Position numbers and translations under genes: made by a program
The notes under the pieces: generated by a model
The model's database searches: none
What the model was told of the DNA's origin: nothing
Seen by the model: the letters and a program-made list of their open reading frames with translations, nothing else
Shown: in pieces, positions 34,996-47,939 of the stretch
Numbering within the stretch: position 1 is the stretch's first letter
Layout of the letters: each line of letters begins with the position of its first letter
Assembly (NCBI RefSeq): GCF_001625305.1
Contig: NW_017803998.1
Span: 2,367,525 to 2,431,524, forward strand
DNA: 64,000 nucleotides
Source of the DNA: Branchiostoma belcheri
Lineage: Eukaryota > Chordata > Leptocardii > Amphioxiformes > Branchiostomatidae
Reading direction: 5' to 3'

Positions 34996-36244
34996 CGTAC
35001 TATGTCAAAATAATTTTGCTTCTTTCGGGTATAGAAAAGTCTTACAATAAACTCTAAATAAACTAGTACAGTAATTAGGTAACAAATTTTAATGGTATTA
35101 CACAATATAAATGAGCAAGTATGGAAATGAGTCTTATTTTACCATACTGGCAATAGATAGTTCTAGGAAGTAAAAAAAACTTACTATTTCACAATATAGG
35201 ACCCACTAGTCATGTGAACATGAAAAAGCATTAACTCTGTACTCTAGCAACCACTCAAGTACAATGTACAATGTCATGTACATGCACCCTCTAAATAAAA
35301 ATACATTCCAAAATTAATAGGAATAAACTTAAAGATATTTTTGACAACGTCAGTTTTGGTATGTTTATAATCTGTATACATTAAAAAAGCAAAACAACAA
35401 GTCATTTGATGCACATGACTAAAACAATTACATTATGTCTTTGTCACTTCCTGACATTATTAGATGAACAAAATTTAAAATTAATCTACCTTTCTGTAAT
35501 GTCAGAGTTCAATGGTATTCATTCTACCTCCACCAAATCCGCATGTGACTTATTGCAATCATAGTACAGTCAAGTAAGTAAACAAAATCTCTAAAAGCAT
35601 ATTCAATAGGGCTGTCTAAGGCATATCATAAATGTCAACAAATAATTATGATTTCCTTCCAAATATGCATTCATAAGGTAAATATGATATCCCTTAAGAC
35701 TCTCTTATTGCATTGAGTGCTTTTACCGAAATCTTATGCACAATTATAGTTGAGAATATAATAAATTATAGTATAGAGACTATTATCTTCACAACTGTAT
35801 ATGCCATAAAATTTTTATTACCTTATTGTGTACATGTCATGTAAATAGATGTTTTACCATTCAACTGTAAGGAACCGTAAAGGTCATACCATAACATACA
35901 TGTAGTGTACATTTTGTAACTTTAGAGTACTGCTGCATGTATATTAAACACAAAACTAGGACGGGAAAATGATAGTTCAGATTTCTTGCATGAAAATGTG
36001 TGGGAATGATGAAAAAATATGAATTTTCATCAGTGCCAAATATCATGTGTCAGAAATATGGCCAACTACGTCAAACAACTAATTTTTCATAAGGTTAACA
36101 ATGATTTTGCCTTCTTGTAGCGTTAATTTTCAAAAGTTAGATACATTTTGTATTCTTACCATGTACAGTCATGTAGCCCTTACATATTAGTTACAACAAA
36201 AACTTTGCCATCCTTTAAAGGTTCTAACAACACTTTGGGCAATA
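34996..36244. other. very AT-rich non-coding stretch
   Basis: No feature beyond frequent ACATGTA words. Confidence 0.45.
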
Positions 36245-36805
36245 AAAAAGTTGAGTCTGCATTAGAAACCCATCTAGGAGTCAAGAGAAAGATTTTGTGA
36301 AGATGGAAATAAAGGATAATATACAATATTTAACGCCCACCCTAAAGCAAGCAAACATTAAACAATGTCTCTGCTCATTTGCATGTAATACAAGAATCCA
36401 TCGAAAGCTTTAAATCACAATCCTTAGGCTATGAAAAATATGTTGAGTCTGCATTAGAAACCCATTTAGAAGTCAAAAAGGTGCATTGTTTTCTCAATAA
36501 AACATTTTTGGATGAAGCAAAGGATATATAACGTCCACCCTAAAGCAAGCACGCATTCAACAATATATCCGCATATTTGCATATAATACAAAAAATCCCT
36601 ACATGTAGTTTAGAAGGCTTTAAATCATGAAACCTTAGGAAAGGTTGAACCTGCATTAGACACCCACAGAAGCATTTTTTTTCTAAATAAAAGGTTTTGG
36701 GAAGAAGTAAAGGCTATACAGTATTAATGTATCACCTGTCTTCCACTCTGAAGCAAGCATGCATTAGACAACGTCTCCGCTCATTTGCATGTAATACGAA
36801 GAACA
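36245..36805. repeat. three tandem units of about 195 bp, each with an octamer
   Basis: TTGAGTCTGCATTAGAAACC at 36251 and 36443 and a variant at 36645 mark the units. Each continues with CC(A/C)CCCTAAAGCAAGC-type sequence and ATTTGCAT (36377-36384, 36575-36582, 36783-36790) followed by TAATAC. ATTTGCAT is the POU-domain octamer in reverse complement. Confidence 0.8.
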
Positions 36806-37070
36806 GGCTGCAGCATTAGCGAACTTCAGATATAATACACCTCAACCAACGTGCGGGAGGGCTTTCCAATTATACGTCTTCTCCGCAAACCAACACTCCT
36901 CCATTTGTCTTGCCTTTGGCATTCGCTAGTTAATTAACGCGGCGGCTGATATTTATCTAACGACAAAACGTATATATTAACTGTCGGTCCTTCTTAAAAC
37001 GTGTCGCTTTCAAGCGGCTGCGGAGGTTTCTATTCAGAAACTCTCAGAACACGTGAAACGATGGGAAGTA
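36806..37070. promoter_or_regulatory. repeat-free block with homeodomain and E-box words
   Basis: Sharp change to CpG-containing unique sequence. It contains TTAATTAA (36930-36937), a GATA-like TTATCTAA and CACGTG (37050-37055). It lies immediately after the octamer array. Enhancer function is inference only. Confidence 0.3.
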
Positions 37071-37270
37071 AAAAGGATACTTAGGTAAATTAATGGAACA
37101 CACACACCAAGGCACCTTACATAAAACATTATCACACTCTTTAACTGAACGACCATCTTACATTAAAAGACTGACTGAAGCTAATATGATGTTAAGGCGC
37201 AAATAGTAGTAAATATTTTGAAAAAAGTCTATCAGAAAGATGTTGTATTATGATGTGTGTATTATTCCAA
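37071..37270. other. AT-rich non-coding sequence
   Basis: Nothing recognised. Confidence 0.35.
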
Positions 37271-37722
37271 GTTGGTGGAATGGTGGTCTTGTGGTTAGGG
37301 TTGTTGACTTAAAAAATCTAAAGACTTGAGGTTCAAATCTCTGGCAGGTTTCACTGTTGTGTCCTTGGAAAAAAAAAAATTTAAAACACCTATTTTCTCG
37401 CTCAACTCAGGTGAAAACGAGTATCTACCTTTGGTTAGGGACGTCCCCTTGTACTGGATGTAAGCCAGAGGTACCGTGTTTGAGGAGAGCCACACCGTGA
37501 GCATGTTAAAGATCTTACTGCACTTATGAAGAAGAGCAGAATTCCTTCCCGGTGTGAGTGGTTCAAACCTTACAGGCCGGTCTTACACAGTTTGTAATTT
37601 CTGTATAAAAACTAGCCTTAAGGCTGTTTACCAGTCATTCAAAACAAAGTTATGAAAAAGGACATGCGTGTATCCTGTTACCCCGTCCTGTTTATTGTAC
37701 TGTAACAAATGTAAAATAAATA
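37271..37722 (+). mobile_element. tRNA-derived SINE, copy 2 with 3' tail
   Basis: The head has an A-box TGGTCTTGTGG (37284-37294) and a good B-box GGTTCAAATCT (37330-37340). The body shows GTCCTTGGA, CTCGCTCAACTCAGGTGAAA, TTGGTTAGGGACGTCCCC, TTTGAGGAGAGCCACACCGT and CCTTCCCGGTGTGAGTGGTTC, all shared with 3369-3598. The tail ends AAATGTAAAATAAATAAAC, which looks like a LINE-derived 3' end. This is the better preserved of the two copies. Confidence 0.85.
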
Positions 37723-38472
37723 AACACATCTCTATATGTCATTTTGACATTTCTGAAAGAAACAAAACAGTATTTGGGACTAAAGAATGTTGCAATTAAT
37801 CACTGTAAGCTATATTCTGATTGGTTTCAAATCTTATAATCAGGTGATTATGTGTCTGACTAACCAATGGAAAATTACAATGCAGACAAGACAAGATTTT
37901 CCACCTAAACACCTCCTTCCTGCAGATATCCTGGTAAATATATTGCAGAAGCTAAATAGATGCGCAGAAGTGTACTTCATACAAAGTACAATGTGTGAAT
38001 AGCAAGCATTCTACCCCAGTCATACCTTAATGTGATTTACCGAACATTAGTTCTACTTCCATGCAGCAATAGTTTGCCTCTAATCAAATAAGCCTTTGAA
38101 GTTTAATGGAATAGAAATTCATGCAGCCAGCGTCCCTTTTGCCAATAACATCACAACACATACATTACACAAAAGGCTGAAAGAGAAAATAAGAATTGGT
38201 GAACAAGACAGGAATAATATGAAAATATGGTTAGGCTACTTGTGCCCATTTTAAAACGACCTCTGTTAGCCAATAAAACTAGAGAGTGAATGGTCTGACT
38301 TCATATTCTTCTCCGATCATGCATTTCTTTTGCGGTACTGGGTTGTGTCATCCAAAACCTGAAATATTGCTGCTGCGGGGAATCTGTATTGATTGGAATG
38401 AAAATACAAATCTATTTTTGCTCATCATGTGTGAAACCTGGGGGGGAATCTTAAAAAGAGGTAGGGGGAGAG
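37723..38472. other. AT-rich non-coding stretch
   Basis: No supportable feature. Confidence 0.4.
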
Positions 38473-38800
38473 CAGTGTTGTAGCCAGCATATGCCTTTCC
38501 ATCATTTGATGGAATTTTACTGCTTAAGAGATGGACAAAAATGTTGAACAATCAACTTTGATGGTCAAAATTAATGTGTAAATGGATGAAAAAAAATTTA
38601 ATCCGGTTCACTTAGTCTACCAGCAAAATTTGCCCCTCAAAATGCAGGAAATAGCGTTTCAGAGGGTCAAGATTTCAAAATTTCTCATGGGAGTATGCCC
38701 CCTGAACCCCCTAGGATTGTCACATTCCGTGCTTGACATGATATTATGCCTAACAAAATTGAGATGACGAAGAAAATCCTAGGCTGGGCAGAGGACTGAA
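38473..38800. repeat. dispersed repeat with CCCTGAACCCCCTAGG block
   Basis: The left part pairs with 9593-9690. The right part (AGGGTCAAGATTTCAAAATT-TCTCATGGGAGTATGCCCCC-TGAACCCCCTAGG, about 38661-38715) resembles widespread marine-invertebrate repeat sequence and the fragment at 5500. Boundaries not determined. Confidence 0.45.
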
Positions 38801-41800
38801 AGAGGGTGTACTTTTTGTAACCCCTTTTGCCCCCCTCCCCCATCATTCAATTTTTTTGCTGTGCTAAACGAATCAACAGTTAATCACCGGGTATTTCTAT
38901 GAAGCACTCCAGGGTACAGGCATGAAGGACAATGACAAAGCATACATTATAGGCTCTGCTTTAAAACCTTAATTGGATTAATATTCAAGAGAAAAGAGAG
39001 AGCCTGAGAGATGGATGCGCATGGAATCATTAAATACGGCTAATTTTCAGGCAAGGCAAGACTGAACACAATGCATGCCTGGCTTATTCTGTACATGGAT
39101 ATGATCTAAGACTTGCTGTGAAATTTTGACAAGACTGCTGACATTAAAGATACCACATTCATCATCATTAAGAGAAGATTTCACTTTTCAACAGTTGTTT
39201 CCTTGCTACAGTTCAATTCGTGAAGAAATTTATTTTACAAAATACTGGTATATGTGTAGATATGGCAACACCAATATATTTCCTGGTTCTCAGATATTTG
39301 GTGGTGAAGATGTACGTAGCAGGTGGACATAATAAAATCCTAGAGCAGGGAGGAAAACTTCAATATAATAAATAAGTATTGTTCAAGTGCACGGCAGATG
39401 CTTGGTCCTCAGGCTTTGTTTTTATGAAGTTTTTCCAGCTATTATCATTTTTTTTTCAAATTAGAAATATTTTGCTGCCCAGAAATTTCATTGAATGCCT
39501 TTAACATGACCGTAATTTTGCCAAAAAAAAAGCCTTGTCTCCCCCCTCTTAAGTTATCTCTTTGACTCTCCCGTAAGTATAGTAACTACCAGACTGTCCG
39601 TACATAATGACGACATAATGTTAGCCACTCCGATAAATGATTGTGGCAGATGCCTAAGTGACTCTACCACAACGTTTCTGTGTTCTGCTGTCATTACGCA
39701 GCATTTATAATTCATATCCGCTATTGATACTTTTTCTGCCTGCCAGCGAGGATGTTCACTTGGTTTTATAACGGGAAGCGTACACTCCACGGTTAGAGTA
39801 GTAGGACTGCGGGGTATTTGTGCTGTTACACGTTTATGGATTCAGCCGAGGGCACTTCCCACATGATGGAATTCCTGTCATCTCACGTTGGACAGCTGAC
39901 CAGAAGTTTGGATGATATCTGCGTGTAGAACAGCCTGGTGCATATGCTTCTGAAAATTCACTTTTCAACACAAAGAAAAAATGCTGCTAGAAGATGTAAA
40001 AAAACTTTTCTTCTGAATTGGACTTCTGCCTCGAACATTTTATCAGTATGCTATGGCATATATACTACTTGTATGTTGTAACATTAAAACAAACAGTACG
40101 TTTTTGAAAAACTGTTATCATAACAGTGAAAAACTCTGAGGTAAAAAAAGCACATCACATATGTCGAAATGGCTATAAGTACAAATGAAAATTCCAGTAA
40201 TATATACTAAAGCACTGCCTTGGGGACACACAGCATTGTAAACATTGAAGAAAGAATTACCGGTATGACATTTGAAACCACGGGAGACATATCAATGCAA
40301 CAAGCCTGCTTCTAAAAGAAAAGAAGACATTGCATCTACAGAGTCAGGTTGGACAGAGACCTTACCACAGCTGGTATAGCTTCGACGAAGAGTAATTCTA
40401 TTACCCGCTCCTACTATTGATCTAAATAGGTTCTTGCTGAATGGACCATATGCTGGGCCATTTTTGTAGCTGGATGGCACGACTTGGCCAAAATTCTGTC
40501 CACCATTTTGTAGCTTCTGTAAGTTCTCGGTTGATCCCAATAACACAAGAGGTAATCAAATTTGCGCGGCCTTATGATCGCTCATTGAAGTTGCTGGTTT
40601 GAGGCGTGGTAAGGGAAAATACTGCCAATGTCATTGGAGGTTTTTGAAGGTGACCTTCCCGCAAGGCAGGCACTAAGAAAATTAAAACCGTGGAGGAAGT
40701 ATCTTATTTTCTCGCCGTGGTGTCTTTATTCTAGAATTGATTGCAAAATGGGGAATGTAAAATTGATGAGACTGCAACTTTACCTCCATATAGTAAAATG
40801 CAGCACAAGCGAGCATAATAAAAAGTAGCTACCAAATATCTTTCTTTGTCAAACACTTTACAGTGCATTAACACTGCACAGATGATGTACATGTAATACA
40901 CTGTAGATTGTTTTTATCTTATCAAATACAAATCAATTTTTGGACTATTAACTCAATTGATTTCTATCCTCTACTGCCTTGTGTGAGGGCAACTAATTTG
41001 GAAGATTTTTAATTTTTTCCTTGTAAAACAATTCTTTAATTCTTTCCTAAAATTCTGGTAGAACCCTATGCTATTTGAGAAAAGAAAACACTGGCAGCCA
41101 GCAGGTTTGATTTGGGTGTGTTCCATGGGGCAAATCGGCTGTTGTTACTTCCACCTGAAATGTCAGATAGTTTCCTGATGAAAATCCATAATATTTCCAG
41201 CCAACTGCTCTGCACAAATATTGAATCCGGTGAGATTTAATAGGGCGTAACGATGGAAAACTGAAATAGACTCCTGCAGTCAGTCAAGCGTGTGGAATTC
41301 TCCGCAGAACGCTGTAAATATATCAAACAGCAAGGGGGGAAAAAGATGGAGATTTTCCCGCCGACCCATGACTAATCAAAAACGTATAAATTAAACCATT
41401 CTGTTGCAGTCCACAGCTCCACTGATATAAAGTCCTCCAGATGTCACTGGGCAGCCACATCATTAGCATACAGGAGTAAACAAGAATTCAGAGATCTCAA
41501 ACCTCCATGAAACCATGATGTTGACAAGTCACGACTGTTTAGAAGGGGTTGAAAATCTCTCAAGAAAAAAGGGCTCCTAGACAACAACTGATGACAACTA
41601 GAAATACAGTGTAACTCGTTTGCAATCCCCAATAGCTACAACCAGCCAAACAAAAAACAAGCAAAACCGTTTTCCATCAGCGACATCACATTTTTGCCTT
41701 ACAGATATCAGTATGCTCTGGGATATGGATTTAACTTTCTACATTAAAAAAATGACTATTAAATTGAATTTTGAAAATCCAGTTTAACTGCTACAATGAA

Positions 41801-42419
41801 ATCTGGGTGCCTTGAAAGAATAAAGTCTGCAGAAAGTAAAGCAAGTAAATGAGGAGTGCAGAATCACCACAAATTCAGCACCAAGGTCAAAACCCATTTT
41901 TCAATTGTCCTCCACTCAAAACAGTTGAGTTCAGGCAAGCACAAATTCAGGATTTCCACCAGAATTTTCTTACAGTATAGGGGTCAGGCACAGGACAACA
42001 AGCAATGCGTCAATTCCCAAAGACATGACCACAGTAGGAGGTCTTTTCTGCCCCCCCCCCACACCCACAAAATGTTTAAACTCATAACCCTCTACTACAC
42101 TTTTCCTGCTTTTTGAGGAATTTTGTCATGTTTACATTTGTACCCTATGTTATTGCTTCATTCTTAAGTCAAATTTACTTTTTGGGGGTGGGGGTGGGGA
42201 GATTATGACCAGAAAAGAGATATCCCAAAGCTGGTTGAAAGACTATAGGGGGTAAATCACAGCATAGGGGGTCCAAATCCTAGCATAGAGGCCCCTGCAT
42301 TCAAAGCCTAGTGAGAACACATAAAACCAACCATTTGGATTACACAGAGCATAAATTATGTTATGACGCACCAACGATACATGGAAAACACAACATTTGG
42401 CTGTAAATATTGCTGTTTC
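38801..42419. other. long non-coding stretch
   Basis: Contains C6TC5 at 38829 and a terminus of the TTAA family at 39471-39504 (TTTGCTGCCCAGAAATTTCA-TTGAATGCCTTTAA). The segment 39540-39950 is less AT-rich and without repeats. No frame has a recognisable domain. Confidence 0.4.
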
Positions 42420-43560
42420 TGATCATATCAGAGGTTTTTAAATCAAGCCTGAATGCCGTTCAATCTATTACGATCCTATTTACGAGTGTTTGCATGGCTT
42501 ATGGCTCTCCTTTCAAACAGAGAACACTGCAAAACTAAGAGATGGCCCCAAGATATATGAAACACTGCTTACAAAATGTCCCAGAAGAAAGCATGCTTGG
42601 CATGAAGCCATCTGCGTCGGAGAGATAGCACTCACACAATCACGGGCGGCTTCGATTGCGAAAAAAATCAGATCCCGCCCTTTCTACTCTAATGGCGCAA
42701 CTTGCCTTTCATACTGTAGTTTCCAATTCGTACTTATAACGTGGCCATTATTCTGGCTTGTTATTGCTTGCCCATACGAGTACAGACGGAGAATACTGAT
42801 CTTATTCATGATGCCCCTATAGACCAAAACTTATAACCTCTACCTACGCACATCTCCGCACAGCACTAAATTGTACGGGATCAACCCAAATTTCAACATC
42901 AATAATGTTGTGCAGTTGCCGGCTCTCTTATCTACAAACATCCAGCCATTTTGGAATATGATTCTAGAAATGGCCCTAAAGCTTCTCCGAGAAAATTTCA
43001 CATCCATTGACACCTCTGCTTTTAGACCTTGGCTCTTTTTTATGTTTTAATTTGGTTGGGTTGATTTTTCATTTCACCGGGTAGACCAGCTGAAGAATAT
43101 CCTTGTAGACTTTGAAGCGACTCAAGAGAAAAACCTCCAAATTTGCCAAACTAAGTCCCCAAGCCATTGAAAGAACATTAGAGTAGACCTTATGTACAAG
43201 GAGTTCAGCTGTTTCTGACAAAAATGGACGGAACGTGAACATGTTCGCCGATGATGAAAAGCAAGATGGCAGCGGGAGATTGCAGTCACTCTATCTTATC
43301 TCAATAATCATCAGCTTTGTTGGAATGGGCAATCACTGCTAAACACAGGCAGGGATTGGGGGAATGTGCGAACAAACAGTTCGCAAAGCAGGCCGGCCGT
43401 CTCCCTCAGGTCATTCCTACCGAGATACGAATCTAGAGGCAACAGGCAAATTTGGTTTCCTCAATCCCTGACATTAACAGTCCTCCGTGGGTGTGTGGCC
43501 ATGAGAGCGTGATAGCGCACACTCAGTTTCAAGTTCTAATGTGCCCCTCCGAGAAACCCA
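42420..43560. other. repeat-poor block; candidate regulatory DNA
   Basis: About 1.1 kb with balanced composition, CpGs and none of the window's repeat families. The 110-codon frame at 42490 lacks domain features. AGCAAGATGGCAGC (43260 area) is a YY1-like word. Confidence 0.3.
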
Positions 43561-45024
43561 TTCCAACTGCCTATTTTCCATAATGTGGTAAGAAATGCTG
43601 AATAGCCATTTTGACCCATCTTTTACTCTCATCGCCCGTGGAAAAACTGCATTTACTATCTATAGCATGTTCCAAAGGCTTGATGTATTTTCACTCAGTG
43701 GTATGGTTGGCCGAAAGCAAAAGACATTGTGCTATACTTAGATCCACAAACTCAATTTACATTGTATCTAGACAACAAGGAAACTCAGTTATAACCACAT
43801 CTCCTAGCTTTTCTAAAAGCGTCTTTCCTCTTTGTATTCTGCCAGAAAATTACAATCAATGACATAATACGTTTATTGCAAATGACAAACAAATAATTAA
43901 GAACAATGTAACCTAACCACTCTAGTCTAAATGCTGACTCTAAATTCTAACTTCTGATTTGACTTCTTTTTCTAAACAGGGAAAGACAAAAGATCCCATT
44001 TTTTCCGTAATGTTAAAAGGAGAGTAATTATTTTCTTTTTGTCTGTTATATGTGGAAAAATAAGAATGGACTTTGATGGCTTGATAATAGAGATTAATTC
44101 TTTCATAACAATAGAAGGGACAATACTTAAACATATAAGTTAAACTATCATTGATTTTCAACAAGTTGCAATAGAAGGTTATACAATATGGAGTCAGACT
44201 GCTTGTATACAGTAGTACTTAAAATTTGAAAGCCACTACTTTAGTCATCTAAACTACAGCAGTACCAGTTTGAATCTCCAGCCATTGTGGAAACCAAGCA
44301 GATGCTATTGATCTGCTCTTAGTCATCAGAGAGAGAGGTTTCTAACACTGTCATCCCATATGTCCAGCCCTATCCACACTTAACTCTGTCCTCACTGTGT
44401 GTCCAAATGCAATTTGGCACAACAATGGCCCTCCGCCAGTTAAGTGGACGCCAGCACAAAATTGAAAGCCACCATCAGTGGTATTGACATAGTCTCCAAT
44501 TCAGATGGCTTAGACAATTCTGAATTATGCATACATTGGCCTTGGATTTGGCAGGATGGATGGAGAAGCTTTATTCGCATGCTAACTTCAGATGCTTTAC
44601 AGCAGATAGATTAGGATTAGAATAGTGACAGAAGTCTATGTTTGGGCTTGCTAAATAGTCTTTTAATAAAACAGCTCTGGATGTGAATGGAAAAGCAATT
44701 TGCATGATTATCAATTTTGTACAAGTCCCTGCTTAACCAATTCACATAAACAAGGGTAATTATACAAACCAATGAAGAAATTAGAATGCATTAAATCGAT
44801 ACCATAACTTTCCTTCTGATATATCCTACAAAAATTAAGTTATGTATACAGAAGATGCATGTGCAACCTGCCAATTTTTGCACACCGCAGGACTATGGTA
44901 AAAGTTTCCAAATTTAAGATTTAGTAGAACTAAGTTTTTATAAAGAGATGACATAAATGAAGAATTTCTACTGTGTTGAACTTCATAATTAAGAGTCAAA
45001 AGAGTCAACATACGCCTGAGTCCA
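43561..45024. other. AT-rich non-coding stretch
   Basis: CGTTTATTGCAAATGACAAA near 43870 may be a reversed LINE 3' end, not provable. No exon. Confidence 0.35.
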
Positions 45025-45265
45025 GGGCCACACCAATCTAATTTGTTGGTTTTCAGATTATATTTAGAAATGTGCTTAACTGGAACAGCATAACGAAAAC
45101 AAAACCTGGGGACTGGGTTTATGCCTTGGTGCACTCAGTTCCTATGGAGTGGATACAGTACTGATAAATTAAAACTTTTCCTGCCTTCCATCAGTTTTTT
45201 TCTGCTTTTTGCTATCTTTCCACCTTGAAATGTCAAAGTACCAAGAAAATAAATCGTTGTGGCCC
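45025..45265. mobile_element. GGCCACAC-ended element, short copy
   Basis: GGGCCACACCAATCTAATTT-GTTGGTTTTCAG at the left is answered by GTACCAAGAAAATAAATCGT-TGTGGCCC at the right (inverted, about 20 of 28 paired). 241 bp, non-coding. Confidence 0.65.
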
Positions 45266-47179
45266 AAATGCATTATTCTAGGTACTGTCATCTGTAAAAT
45301 CAAGTTTGCTGCAGTCCTTGAGCGCAGCACTTTCTCAGAACTCCCAGCAGCCTTGGAAAGCCTGGGTAGGGCAAAGGTCGCTGCCACAATCCAACAGTCC
45401 CCGTACCCACAATCCCCAGTAATCTCTCACTCACTACCAGAGTCAACACAGTTGGCCTTTCAAACGTTCTTATCCCACCATCCAAGTCAACACTCTCACC
45501 CTTCACAAATCCTTATCATACCACCCAAGACTACACGCTTGGCCCCTGAAAAATCCAGAGCTCATTTCTGTTTCAATAAAATATCCCGGCATTTCACAGA
45601 AAGGTCACCTTTCTACAGTGGCTGGGTATTCGGGCTGGTTGGTAATGCATTGTCCTGCAGGGTTTGCTAACGTCAGAGTGTAAGGATGTGATTAAACTCA
45701 GCATATGGAGCTATCACGGAGTAACTATACACGGTATTACAGTTATAAAATCATTTCTCAGGAACAAAATACATAATTTTAGTCTTTATCGTAGGGATTT
45801 AGGACAGACATTGTCCACTACGGTAAGGTAAATAGCCAATATAGGCCTTTTTCAGCTCCAATAGCAGACTTTGAAAGAACTAGCACCGTACAAATCCAGA
45901 AGGAAAACCTCAAATAAATTTGCTGATTGTGTTTCAGACTTGTATCTTTCTTGTAATATTGTGGCTGAGATGTACAGTTTTGCATTTGCTGAGTAACAAA
46001 TTTTGTGAAATAAAAATATGGAGTTTACTTTGATTCTTTCTCTCTTTACCAAACATAGTTGCACCTGTTGGTAAGTTGCATGATAGGCTGAAGCAAATTT
46101 ATGCTAATAAGAACAGGGCTTACCTATAGATCATGCAGTCAGACACAAGACAGCAACGCAGCACATGAAAAGAAAAGAACAATCAATTAGAATGTATCAA
46201 AAATCAATATTCATGTAATATTAGCCTAAATAGAATATTTCATATAAAAGCAACACTGAAACTTTCCCAAATGTAACAGTAACTTCTCGTAGGAGAAAAA
46301 CATTTTCCATTTGTCATCCAGAAATAAATCGTGCCTAAAACCTTTTTTCACAGTGCTTGCACCATTTTGCTGGATGAAGGCCTTCTCTGGTTGGTAGTGA
46401 CATCAGCATATTTATCATGCTCCCCCCACTTATCTGTGTGCCATTGGTATAATTCCCACTCTGCGCCAAAATGGGCCTGAATTATTAGTTTAATTACCCC
46501 CTTGAGCTAAGTATTGATCAAATCATCTCTGATGAATAGGACAGCTTTGGGTCTTCTGCGATCATTGTATTGGAAATATTCCTGCTACGCCTTCCCAGTG
46601 GCACATAATGTACACTGAGAGTTCAACTATTCAACTTTACTACCAACAACTTCAACTAAGTATGGCATGATTAAGAGGACACATAAATTACTGAAACAGG
46701 TATCAGAGGTGCTCTGTGTGGTATTATATCTTTAGTGTTTTATGGCTCATATCGTCCATGTTTTAGTGCAATAAAAACCCTCCCCCTCCCATTATTGTGT
46801 CCATGGTGACTTCATATTGCTACACTAATGAAGAGGCGGGGACTTCTATTTTATCAGTCTTTAGGTGATCAGTCTTGCTCAGTTTAGGTCTGGGATGACA
46901 CATAAAGATAATGTGTAATGGCATAGGCCATGTACAAGAGATCTTTTCCATGCCTGAAGCCAAACTAGAATGTCATAAATGAATTCAGGAAATGTAGTCC
47001 CTGAGGCAAATCGTACAAAAAGCCCATAAATGTTTGGTATGATTATTTATATGAAGAAATTATTGCAGTTCTTTAACATGGACATAGCATAATCAGACAA
47101 AAAGTGACGACGTACAAAATTATGGTGTATTCTGGAGCAATGGCAATGACAGTGTTGTGCAAGACATTATTTCTTTACC
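45266..47179. other. non-coding stretch
   Basis: The 153-codon frame at 45209 begins inside the transposon-like element and has no domain, so I do not call it. 46340-46600 is repeat-free. Nothing else seen. Confidence 0.4.
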
Positions 47180-47300
47180 TATTTTTTTTCTTTTTTATTT
47201 GTTTACCCAGGGTAAAACATGTCGCCGCAAGGGCGTTTTTCAATGTTCCCTGCGGACATATACATTTACAAAATATACTTATTAGCTTAAAATAACAAAC
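47180..47300. repeat. possible LINE 3'-UTR fragment
   Basis: T-rich run then TTTACCCAGGGTAAAACATG, CGCAAGGGCGTTTTTCAATG and TCCCTGCGGAC. The pattern is familiar from amphioxus interspersed repeats, but no coding part is present. Confidence 0.25.
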
Positions 47301-47939
47301 AGGAAAACAAAGGTACAAAGAAGCTTAATTACAAAAATAACATATTGGTAAAGTGTTTCAAAATCATACAGTAAACTAATAACTTATATGAAACAAGCGA
47401 ATAAAATATATATGTATAGTCGAATGGGGTAGGAAATTTCCTGAGCAGCCTTTAACCCCTGATTCTCCTATTGAGTCATTTTATAATTAGTCCCAACACT
47501 CTAAGTGAGTTGAGCTGGTCTCAATCATGATGTTTCTGACTTTGGGAGTGAATGGAGAATGAAGATACTGTCATAGTCTCATTCATGTAACCTGTGACCT
47601 TGTAGTGACCTTCAGGTCTTGTTGCATAGTGGCCAATGAGTAAAAAAATTATAATCTAAAGGTCTGAAGCACCCTCAAAGTACCCCCTAAGCAATCATAC
47701 AGTAAAAATCACCAGTAAGGCTTGCCATGGAGAAAGACACAGAAGTTGATCTACATTCTATAATATGGAATTTCCCTTGACATTTTCATGCAGATGAAAC
47801 CTTTTGCAAGACTATGCACATGCATGTAGGATGTAGATATATGGTACATTTCACCACAGTGCTGATATATGCTTGAAAGGAATTTCCTGTTCACCTTCTG
47901 TTCAATCATGGGCTTTCTTCTTATCATTACACGTCTGTC
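47301..47939. other. AT-rich non-coding stretch
   Basis: Nothing recognised. Confidence 0.35.

Noticed and set aside
45209..45670. 153-codon + frame
   Set aside because: Starts inside a transposon-like element and has low-complexity Ser/Pro/His composition with no domain.
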